64,000 nt of DNA from assembly GCA_006937955.1 (NCBI GenBank), contig SSNP01000052.1, positions 1,922,043-1,986,042 of the forward strand, written 5' to 3'. Below, in pieces: positions 34,301 through 64,000 of the stretch. The notes under the pieces are model-generated. The model was not told where the DNA came from. It worked only from the letters and a program-made list of their open reading frames with translations, and did no database searches. The DNA comes from Pachypanchax playfairii. Lineage: Eukaryota; Chordata; Actinopteri; Cyprinodontiformes; Aplocheilidae. Position 1 is the stretch's first letter, and each line of letters starts with the position of its first letter. The translations under genes were made by a program, and so were the position numbers.

Positions 34301-34604
34301 GTAAATATCATGTGTGTGCAGGCGTTGTCAAACCTGTGCAGAAGAAGAAAGCACCAACTCTGGATTAACCTGTTTGTTTGAGTCAGCTTTTCCACTTTCA
34401 GTAAACTGTGTTCCCTTTAGTTCAACAGGTTTAACCGCAAAGTGAACTAGCCTCACCGTTTTCTGAAACAAGTTTGTTCAGTTTCACAACCGCTTCTAAC
34501 CTTCAGAGTGGGAATTTAACACCTGCTGCTCTGGAAAAGGAAAAGATAAACACACTAATCTGAAGATTTCTACCATTAAAAATAAGAAACAGAGATTTCT
34601 ACAA

Positions 34605-37108
34605 ATGATTGTGTTTATTTTGTTTCATAAATTCAAAGTTTTTTTTTCCTTTCAAGTGAAAGAATGTCTTTAAAAATTACTGACAACAATAACACTGAGT
34701 ACAGATAAAAGAGGAAAAAAACAGTTATGGAAATATTGAAAAACCTCAATAAAAAAAAAAAAAACCCTGTATAACTACAATAAAGCATGATAAAAAAAAA
34801 TACTAACTGTCAGGTGAGAGAAACGAGGCAAATCAACACGTTCAATCATCACACAGTCCCAACAGGGACATCAGAAATAATCCGAAAACAAGCAGATCAT
34901 TGAAGCATCAACCAACAAACCAAAGCTGAACCTTCTCTGAGGTTTGGGTGAGGAAGGTGATGACAGGGTGAGGATGAATGACACCTTTAAGGTGACAGAT
35001 CTGTTTTTTAGGGGATAAACTCATCACTCGTTCAGTTTAGACTCCCACGTAACAGCTGTTTGATAAAAACTGATGAAGTTCAGAATGAAACACCAGAATA
35101 AAAATAACATTAAGTCTTTCATGCTTATGCATTTCTGCACAAAGTGAAATACTACACAACAGAAATGCACATCGGAGTGAAACCTGGTGCCTCTGTTCAT
35201 ATAAACAACTATGAAATGGTGAAAGTAAAACTCAACACTTTTAAATGATGTTTTGGGTAGAAAAAAAAAGAAATTTTAACACATTATTTTTTCATAATTT
35301 TCTAGTTTTTGTTTAATGAAACACATAATGATAACTGTGTATATTCATTAATAGATCAGGGATGTTTGATGATCAGTTTTACTCCATTGAATTCACTTAA
35401 TAAACTAATGAATGCAGTGAATACATTCTGACCTCTGTCTATACACAGCTGTTGAACTGAGAGACAAGACTCCGCTACTCCATCACTGTGCAGATAAACA
35501 TTTTGATATATAAAAAATAAAATCATCTCCCCATTTCCATGTTACTATCTACATTTGAAGCTCTGGGTCTACATTCTTTCCTTCAAGCACCAACAGCCAC
35601 ACACTGTGTGGGATACAACGCCGACAGGCAGTGCAGGTGTACATGACTGATTTCAGATACCTAAAGTGCATCACGTGCCATTCATTTTACTCTGAAAGTC
35701 ACTCATTGGCAGTTTGTAAAGGAAGCAGAGGCTTGTCTCTCAGTTCTGGTAAATATTTGGGCTCACTCTGCCTGGATTTACTTTTCCCATTATTTAAAGA
35801 GTCACTCAAGACAGATGTAGCTGTCTGTGGAAGTGCCTCTGTTGACTACAGCAAGTCAGCAGAAATCTGAGGAGGACGCATGGCATTTACAGACAGAGTG
35901 AATAATTAACCCCTGGACTTCTACCTCAAAAACAAAGACTCCTTCTTGCCTGCGTTTAGTTTCATCCTGGTCAGTTCTTCCTTAAAAGCTGAAGAATCTG
36001 CATCTATCATCATCACTTCTGTACAAGGGTTTCCTCAAGCTGCTAAAGAGGTTGAACTTTGTGCTTCAGTGAGGAATCAGAAAAAAAAAGAATAAGCATC
36101 AATGAGACAATAAAACAAAAAACTGCTTCTTTGGGATTCACTAAAAAAATACCTTGTTGGAGATTTTGATTTGTTAGTTTGCAATAAAACCATCTGAGGT
36201 GCACCTTAAACCAAAATACAAACATCACATCTCTATTATTCAGTTAGCACCTTATGTTGCTTAAAGATACAAGTCATTGAATTTAAGCATTTGTCTGTGT
36301 TTGTGTGAATGTCCAGTGCCCAGAAAATTACATAGGCATGTATTGCTAAAACAAATATAATGATTTCATTGTGTAAAAACACAAATCCAAACTTTATCTG
36401 CTCCGGACATTCCTTCACATCATCAGGTCTGAGTTAACTACACATCTGAGACCACATAAAAAACAAAAACAAAAACAATGACGTAATTCAGATGTGCACG
36501 GAAACAACAGCATGGCGAGTTGTCCTCCTGCACTAGTAACTGAGTGAAACAGGAAGAAAGGAACAGTTGTGTTACTGAGACCGTGCAGTTTTTATCTACC
36601 AGCAACTGAATACACACCCATGCAGAAATACTGCTGTGTTTTGTTAAGTTATTTCTAACCTGGAACGTGCAGCACACTAGATGATTGTGGAACGTTTCTC
36701 CTGCTGCGGTTGTTGAAGCTTTTCATTTGTTTACAAAAATGCCATCGCTGATAAATTCTGTCCGCTGGCATATTTTCCTTCTCCGGTGTGAATCAGTTAA
36801 ACTTGTGTATAAAATTGAACACAATAAAACAAAAAGAGTGAAAAGGAGGAGTCATTTGGGGAAATGCCACTTGCTTTGTTTCTCCTCAGTTTGGAATTGG
36901 AGTTGTGCGACTATGAGATCCATGTGTGACCAAGTGTGCGTCTGGTTTTTCCACAGAGCATCAAACAGGGTGGGAAAGAGTGTCACAGTGTTTGTGTAAA
37001 ATCATCACTTCATTGGTTTCCTTTGAGAGTGTATGAGATTTGTCAGTGTACAAACTCGTCACGTGTCACAGATGAAGGTGCGCTCTAGCTTTAAAAACTC
37101 AAACGGCT
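34605..37108 (-). other. slc43a2: Probable 3' UTR of slc43a2
   Basis: About 2.5 kb follow the slc43a2 stop on the minus strand without a recognisable gene or mobile element. The first strong signal beyond which repeats begin again is AATAAA-like (gtttattttg on plus, about 34612). The span is inferred. Confidence 0.45.
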
Positions 37109-57455
<20,347 letters not shown>

Positions 57456-57515
57456 CGCCGCTGGGTCTGAGGTAGTAGTGCTGGTGTAAACGGATCTGAG
57501 GGAGGCTGCTGGTGC
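57456..57515 (-). other. slc43a2: 5' UTR part of slc43a2 coding exon 1
   Basis: The exon with the start ATG is preceded by an acceptor (cctcttgttttgaag) at 57516, so 60 bases of leader belong to this exon and connect to the upstream non-coding exon at 59537. Confidence 0.6.
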
Positions 57516-57776
57516 CTTCAAAACAAGAGGAAAAGAAATAAAATAATTCATCAATATCATACTGGCTAATCCAATGTGACACTTAATGTTAAATGTTTAC
57601 AAAGTGCTTCATGATCTGCAGACTAACTTAAGATATTTTTTAAAAGAGGTAAATTGTATGTTTTTATATGTTTGTTTTTTGTTCTTTTTTTATTTGTAGC
57701 AATGAGAGGTTTAAAGTGATTTTGTCATTAAGAACTATTATTTCTTTGTTCTTGGTGCTGAACAAAACAATTAGAC

Positions 57777-57869
57777 CCCGCCTTTAAATATTACAATTTC
57801 CCGCCCACGGATATTTCTGATTGGTTTAAAGATTTGATAGCTCGTGTTTCATTGGCTGCTGGTGACGTC
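57777..57869 (-). promoter_or_regulatory. slc43a2: Candidate internal promoter of slc43a2
   Basis: In minus orientation, from far to near: GACGTCAC (57869-57862), CCAAT (57855-57851), CCAAT (57824-57820), GGGCGGG (57806-57800), TATTTAAA (57790-57783), GGCGGGG (57783-57777). The spacing suits a core promoter that would start near 57755, about 300 bases before the ATG. The same words occur in the repeats at 11.3 and 25.6 kb, so it may instead be part of such a repeat. Confidence 0.35.
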
Positions 57870-58239
57870 GCTTGAAGCTACTTGTTGCTGTATTCCAGTC
57901 TGTGCGGAAAAAAAACTGTTAAGAGGATTATACAGGAGGAAAATTGAGATAATTTTAACTGAAACGAAGTCAGATTAAAGTTTTGGGTTTTGCTTTTTAT
58001 TCATTTATTTATTTTTTGCGGGGTGGGCAAAAACTCAGTTTCCAATCAGATTTCTCAGTGTCCATGTCAATAGCTAAATAAACAAATACAAATATTTTAA
58101 ATGCCAAAAACGTGATTTGATTTCGTGAACACAACATTCGGTTCTGTTTATGAAAAGCAAAATAACGTGTAGCTAAATAATTCAGTGTCATTTTAAGAGA
58201 AAAATTTCTGTTTACAGAGGATGAAACAAGACTGCACGT

Positions 58240-58335
58240 GAATGCAACCCGAGCTCGAGCCAGTTTAAACCAGTGCCGCGCGAGAGAGATATGTGCGCGA
58301 GCGCTCCTCAAGCGACGCCGAAAGCGCTGCAGATA
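58240..58335. other. Small CpG-dense patch in slc43a2 intron 1
   Basis: Words such as gccgcgcgagag, tgcgcgagcgctcc and gcgacgccgaaagcgc make this a CG-dense block in otherwise AT-rich intron. Its role is not known. Confidence 0.4.
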
Positions 58336-59536
58336 TAAGACCAGTAATTAAAACCTAAGAAAAACAAGTAAACACACTGTCATATAAATAAACTCTAAAA
58401 CTGAGAAACGGACGTAGATATCGTGTGAAGTTTATTTCTGACACATTTATTACCCAGCTTTTATGTAAAATCACAACGCAAAATCTGAAAGGAACTTAAT
58501 ATTCTTGTCTGGTTTAGATTATTTTTAGAAAAATTGTTTAAGCAATTGACCCGCAACAGTCTTCGTGAGTGAATATAATGTCCTGCTTCAGGACTGAGAC
58601 ACAAAACTGATCAAACATACTGTTTTTTAATCCATTTGATCTGTTTTGCATATAAACTGTGTGAACTTAGTGAGAACAAAGCGTATGATGATGATGATGG
58701 AGGAGGAACTGCTTTGGAACTGGTCTGAACTGGACAGAAATCATCTGCACAGCCCCCCCACCCTGCCATCTCTATCTGCATCCTTTCTGTTAGGTCGGAA
58801 ACAACGTTCCTCTCATGTTCCGGTGCGTCTTTTCACAATGAAAATCTGCAACACAAATTCACAGATAATACGCAGCTTCGATACACCCCAAGCTCCTCAG
58901 AGTTGAAAGTCTTATTTACCTGCAGGAAAACCAAGAAAGACTGTCAGAAAATGACCCTCACTTTATTCTGAACGTGTTCTTGAATGCTTGATTTGAGATA
59001 CTGTTATTTTGAAAGTGCTTCATCGCTTCCCCTGAACTAAAGTGCGTCTCAGCATCTTGATTCAGTAAAACTGGATCGGCTCAGCTGTTCGCTGTCAACA
59101 ACAAGAAGGAAGACAACATCCTGCCGCTGAAACAAAGCCTAGATAACCAAACAACAAATAAACAAAACAACAAGCGAGTCGCAGAAAACCGTAATAATAA
59201 GTGACCGCTGCCTTCACGACTCAAGATCACTAAAACTTTCATGCATCACTAAATAACCAAATAACTTTGAGATGTAAAAATGATGATTTGATGCATCCAG
59301 ATTTGCATGTCAGCGACCAGAAGGTGGATCAATGACAGTCCTGAAGTTAAAAACATTGTGTCCTTCACGCAGCAGTGAACAACACACATAAATGAGAGAG
59401 GTGATCTAAAACCTGTAACATGCCACCTGAGTTCTATCATGTCAGAGCCCGCAGAGCAGATTTCTGTCCCTAAACAGCACAGAGTGTGCCATCTCTTCTC
59501 TGACGCGTCTGGAGCATCTTCAGCGGACAGTCTCAC

Positions 59537-59745
59537 CTGAGCGCGCGGATGCGGAGACAAACCAAGCAGCTCCGCGTCTGCGGCTCCAAAAGTCCTTCAG
59601 AAATAAATCAGAGGCAGCTTTTCTCCTGGTTCAGGATTTCTCAGCGTTTTTCTTTGATAACGGTTTCTCTCACTGTTGTCATTCCTCACCGTTACCGCTT
59701 CTTATATTAGCTGAGAGAAAACAACGCAGCCTTTCTATTGGCCAG
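59537..59745 (-). promoter_or_regulatory. slc43a2: Non-coding exon 1 and promoter of slc43a2
   Basis: A donor (GCGCTCAG/gtgaga on minus) ends a leader exon at 59537. Upstream is a TATA-like taatataag (59709-59701) and a CCAAT box (59741-59737), about 30 bases apart. Transcription probably begins near 59675. Confidence 0.5.
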
Positions 59746-59749
59746 CGTT

Positions 59750-60620
59750 TGAGCTAGAGACTAAAATCAGCCAATCACAGGACACCAGGGTTACACGTGC
59801 TTTGTTTCTCAACCTTATAAGTTGTGTTGGGAAAAAGTTCCTTGAGTATGCTCATGAACGCAGAAAATTTGAGGAAAATAAGAGTTTTTAATGAAGTAAA
59901 ACTGTGTCACAGAGACTAACTTCTCTAAACTGTTAGATTTGTGTTTAAACTGACCACAACTATTCAAACCTTTTCTCTGCATCCTTTGACACAGATAAAA
60001 CCAGAATATTGAAGATAAAAGTATTAAACTTGTAGGAACTCTGTGTCCTTATTCAGATCATTCCGTTTTCCAGAAGTCTTTGTTGTCACAAGTTTATGTG
60101 AGTAAACTGGAAGTGTCCTTCCACCATATGAGGGGACACGCTGTTTATCTGATTGCTAAATGTGTAATTCCTAGAAATCCGGGAAGGAAGAGTCCAAGTT
60201 GTTCTGGGAGGGAAACACTGGGAGAAAAGGCAGGAGGGCAACATCTAGTGGCTGATTGAGACAGAGACACTGAACACTTGCTTATTATAAAACTAATAAA
60301 TACATGTGTTTTTGTTTTATCAATATAATATACTCACAGCACAAAGATCAATTTTCATCAACACAAGTGACACAACTATTTTAAAGAGTCATTTTTTTAT
60401 GTTTGTAAACGCTGTACTATAGAAAATAGCGGTATTTAGTGGAAATTTGTACAAACAAATCTCTGCTCTTTAAGAGTTTTTAAAAGCAAAGATGCATGAA
60501 ATATTATTTTTCTTTCCATAACAAAAGGCCAGAATAAAAACACAATAAACAAGCATTGCATGCATATTTACAGTCTGACATCCGTGCATGTTGCGTTGTG
60601 GCAGTTGTTTGTTATTTGTT
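59750..60620. other. AT-rich upstream flank of slc43a2, nothing recognised
   Basis: No open frame or known repeat could be identified. A further CCAAT word on the plus strand (near 59770) is the only motif noted. Confidence 0.4.
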
Positions 60621-60626
60621 ATACAA

Positions 60627-62115
60627 CAGTCAAAAGTTTAGACACACCTTCTCACTTAATGTTGTTTCTTTATTTTCTTGACTATTAACATTGTAGATTC
60701 TCACTGAAGGAATCTAAACTATGAATGAAACATTATGGAATTATGTAATAAACAAAAATAGAGTAGGGCTGCATGGTGGAGCAGCTGGTAGCGCAGTGCC
60801 TTGCACCAAGAAGGTCCTGCATTCAAAACCAGGCTGGGAGATTTCTACATGGAGTATTCATGTTCTCCTCATACATGTGTGGGTTTTCAAGGGACTCTTG
60901 ATTCTTCCCACAGACCAAAAACATGCCTGAGGTTAATTGGTAACTATATGTGTGGGTAGTTGTTTGTCTAGATATGGCTCTGTGATGAACTGGTGACCTG
61001 TCCAGGTGTAGCTCCGCCTCTCGCCCAATGACAGTTGAAGAAAGACATCTGCTCTCCGTGACCCTGAACAAGGAACAAGCAGGTAAAAAAAATGAATGAC
61101 AAAAAAGAGTGAATTAACTCCAAACTTGTTTTATATTTGAATTAACCACCTTTACACACCGTTTGCATTCTCTCCATGAGCTTCATGATGGAGCACCTGT
61201 TGGCTGTTTTGCCTTCACTCTGCGGCCCATCTGGGTTTCTGGGTTTTGGTCAGGTGACTGTAGAGGCTAGGCCATCTGACGCAGCACCTCATCACTCTCC
61301 TTCTGGGTCAAACAACCTTTGCACAGCCTGGAAGTGTGTTTGGGGTCCTGTTGAAAAATAAATGATGGTCCAACTAAACACAAACCAGATGGGATGTTGC
61401 TGCAGGATGCTGATTCAGTGTGTCTTCAATTTTGAATAAATTCCCAACACCATCACACCTCCTCCTCCATGCTTTACTGTGGGATCCAGGCACATAGATA
61501 TCATCTGTTCATCACACAAAGACACTGCAGGAGGAACCAAAGATCTCAGATTTGGACTCAACAGACCAAGACACACATTTCCACCGGTCTAGAGTCCATT
61601 TATCATGTTTCTTGGCTCAGAAAAATCTCTTCTGCCTGTTGCTTGTCCTTAATGGTGTTTTCTCAGCAGCTGCTTGACCATTAGGCCTGATACACTCAGT
61701 CTCCTCTCAACAGCTGATGTAGACATGTGTCTTCCAGGAGAACCGGGTTCTAATCTGTTAACTTGTGATTTCTCAGGCTGCTGACAGATGAATTTATCCT
61801 CTTGGTCTTCACTTCATGAGGACAGTTCTCATGTCAACCAGTTTCATCGTAGTGCCTGATAGTTTTTGTGACTGCTTTTGTGGACACATTCAAAATTTTT
61901 GCAACGTTCTGGACTGACTGACTTTCAGTTCTTAAAGCAGTGATGGACCGTTGTTTCTCTTTACTTAGCTGATTGTTTCTTGTCATAATGGCTTCTAACA
62001 GTTGTCAAATAGGCTGACAGCTGTGAACTAACCTGACTTCAGCACAACACGACTGATGCTCCCAACTCCTTTAAGAAACAAGAAAACCGTGACAACACTG
62101 GAAATAAACCTCCTT
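60627..62115 (-). mobile_element. Decayed Tc1-like transposon, split by a SINE
   Basis: The left terminus is cagtcaaaagtttagacaca, after TA-rich sequence. On the minus strand the transposase starts at 61986-61984 (MTRNNQLSKEKQRSITALRT), with a clear HTH helix NVAKILNVSTKAVTKTI, and then breaks. The catalytic-end block survives at about 61370-61200 as DPKHTS-like and LKLMERMQTV-like words with shifts and stops. The right terminus is lost. The transposase is not functional. Confidence 0.85.
60765..61098 (+). mobile_element. SINE-like retroposon inserted in the Tc1 element
   Basis: The head gggctgcatggtggagcagc, middle aacatgcctgaggttaattg and gacctgtccaggtgtagc, and the tail gaccctgaacaaggaacaag with an A-rich end form a common teleost repeat. 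The flanks acaaaaatagagt (60752-60764) and acaaaaaagagt (61099-61110) form a probable target duplication inside the Tc1 sequence. Confidence 0.75.
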
Positions 62116-62388
62116 CTGATTTGGTTAGTGGAAAACATTTTCTACCATATGAATCTACAACTACCTAAAATTTCTTGAGGAACTTTTCTCTACAACTTTA
62201 TTGGTGTTGTAGAATTTGTCCACAGTTCTCTTTTAATGACTCCACATCAGGTTGAGTTCTGGTCTTTTACTGGACCTTTGCTGAACTTTGACTCTCTTCG
62301 TTTTCAGTCTTTCTTTTGTAGATTTGCTGGTTTGTTTGAGATTGTTGTCGTGTGCGACCCCTTTTGCCAGTGTTTCCTCTCTGGGACC

Positions 62389-62742
62389 CCTCTGCATCGG
62401 AGGCGGTGGTCGGCTGTGGCTGCCTGGGTGCCCCTCAGGTAGTGATTGGGTGGAGGTGGGGGTACCAGCCCTCCCTCCTCTGGGTCGGTGCCTTGGCAGC
62501 TGCTGCTGATCCGCTGCTACTGATGCAGATGGCTCCCATGATGGCATTTCCTGGCTCATCTGTGCTCAGCCCGCTGTTTTGTAGCTTTTAAGTGTGTGTG
62601 TGTGTATGGTCGATGGGTTGGTTTGGGACGGGGGTTTTATTTTATTTTTGGTTTTTAAAGGGAGGGTTGGGGGGTCACTTTGATAAACTGTGTTGGAAAA
62701 GCGCTTCATAAATAAAGTTTTGTTGTTGTTTTTGTTGTTTCA
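62389..62742 (+). repeat. Unclassified retroelement 3' region, copy 2
   Basis: Plus-strand partner of 9331-9772. It ends aaataaagttttgttgttgt, a polyadenylation word followed by TTG repeats. Where the other copy has (AC)34, this has only about six GT units. Confidence 0.65.
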
Positions 62743-62929
62743 GCCAAGCTTCAGCTGTCAGACAGCTAAACCTGGGACTGACCTGGGAAAAAGGTCTTCG
62801 TCTTATCTGACCCTTCCACATGGAATATGATGCAAAAAGACTGGAAACTAACATAATTTAATTAATTGAAAGACTTTAAATCACTTGAAACAGTCTGCCT
62901 AACTTGTAACAGTTTTTCTAAAATTGTAT

Positions 62930-63020
62930 GTCATTTTAATTGTTGGAATTGATGCCTCTTGGCAGAAAAAGAGGTTTTTAATCTCATCAGGACCTTCCTG
63001 GTTAAATAAAAAAATAGATT
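62930..63020 (+). repeat. LINE 3' terminal segment
   Basis: The phrase gcctcttggcagaaaaagag / gtttttaatctcatcaggac / cttcctggttaaataaaaaa is the well-known 3' end of a teleost LINE family. Confidence 0.6.
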
Positions 63021-63027
63021 CCAGGAG

Positions 63028-63490
63028 ATTGAACATATTTCATTACATAGAGGAGGTGACATTGATAAAAAACTTTGCCAACGGGAACTGTTCTGGGTTT
63101 ACACTCTGAATACACTTCAACCACTAGGTTTAAATGAGGATTTTGAGATGTCTGTATTTCTATAAAATAAGCCTAAATGTGTTGCTGTATTTTTTATATA
63201 AACTTTATTGCCTTGCTTTATGATGGCTTTTTTTAGCTTGATGTTTGCAATGTATTAATCTCTCTATTTGAGATGACTTTCAAGGCTTTTAATGTGAAGT
63301 GCACTCTGTTTCCTTGACTGGGACTCTTATTTCCCATGATGCTTTGCTGTATTGGATCACACAGGTGTTTGACCTTAACTGTCCTCTTTAACTAAGGAAT
63401 GTTTGTATGAACATGCACAACTCCTGATGAAGGTCGTTTGACCGAAAGCTTGAATAAGAATAAAAATCTCTCACAATCGCAGATTGTAGT
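63028..63490 (+). pseudogene. Penelope-like retroelement, C-terminal end and 3' UTR
   Basis: A frame reads RGGDIDKKLCQRELFWVYTL then NTLQPLGLNEDFEMSVFL and a stop at 63163-63165, the C-terminal signature of the GIY-YIG endonuclease domain in Penelope-like elements. The phrase cctgatgaaggtcgtttgac and cgaaagcttg at about 63423 is typical of their 3' region. Only the last part of the gene is present. Confidence 0.75.
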
Positions 63491-64000
63491 GTGCGGATTC
63501 TGCTCTTTTTAAATAAAAAAATACAAAAATTGAATGTTTGTAGTCATGAAAAATGATGTTTTACTTGTGCATTTCTGAATGAATCTGTAGAAGCTGCTCT
63601 TAACCTTCAGCATTGATCATCTAAAGATGTTCTTTGTTTTCTTTCTAAGTCTAAAAAATGTTAAAGGCACTAGTTTTAAAAAGGTCTTGAAATGGAGATT
63701 ATTTGGTTTGTTTCAAGATCACAAAGACTGTTATGGAACTCAAACAAATTACACCTGTTGTCTACGAAGGTAAAGTATTGTCTTTAAACCAGATGTTCCC
63801 ATTTTATACAAGTTTTTTTTCCATGAATGTGTAAAATCTTGTAAATCTTGGTTTAAAGGAATTCTGTAAAATATATAATATTTCCAGACCCAAGTGCCCA
63901 AACGTGAAGGAAACAAGTCACTCAGTAATAATCTTTTAAAAACATTTTATCAATTTTTTCAAATTAAAATGACCCTTTTAGTGTATTGGTACAATTATAC
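63491..64000. other. AT-rich flank, nothing recognised
   Basis: No gene or clear repeat could be identified in the last half kilobase. Confidence 0.4.

Noticed and set aside
58009..58311. 100-codon minus-strand frame in slc43a2 intron 1
   Set aside because: No similarity; overlaps the CpG-dense patch and is probably non-coding.

Overview
This window is vertebrate nuclear DNA, from a ray-finned fish and most likely an acanthomorph teleost. The evidence is split genes with GT-AG introns, teleost-type interspersed repeats, and a block of three minus-strand genes in the order inpp5k - pitpna - slc43a2. INPP5K, PITPNA and SLC43A2 are also neighbours on one strand in human 17p13.3. All three genes were rebuilt exon by exon. 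The reading frames close without error: 555, 270 and 571 codons before stop.

Layout. 0-5 kb: a C2H2 zinc-finger gene on the plus strand in two direct copies joined at a single N (2611). The first copy is cut off by the N. The second has an in-frame stop in finger 3 and another stop plus decay at its 3' end. 5.2-7.0 kb: a piggyBac-like transposase relic split by a hAT-type element with an 8-bp flanking repeat. 8.0-20 kb: inpp5k (minus), a phosphoinositide 5-phosphatase with a C-terminal SKICH domain. 20.1-32.9 kb: pitpna (minus), phosphatidylinositol transfer protein alpha, including an 8-nt microexon. 33.3-34.3 kb: a tRNA-derived SINE and a LINE reverse-transcriptase relic. 34.6-59.7 kb: slc43a2 (minus), the LAT4-type amino-acid transporter, with large introns holding several DNA transposons and microsatellites. 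60.6-63.5 kb: a decayed Tc1 element split by a SINE, a LINE 3' end, and the C-terminal end of a Penelope-like element.

Functionally, pitpna supplies phosphatidylinositol to membranes and inpp5k removes the 5-phosphate from phosphoinositides, so two neighbouring genes act on the same lipid pathway. slc43a2 exports large neutral amino acids and has no evident mechanistic link beyond shared order. I found no sign of a new multi-gene system. The most interesting items are the zinc-finger duplication and its nonsense codons, the pitpna microexon and the changed tryptophan motif, an alternative in-frame start in inpp5k, a candidate internal promoter in slc43a2, and several nested transposons.
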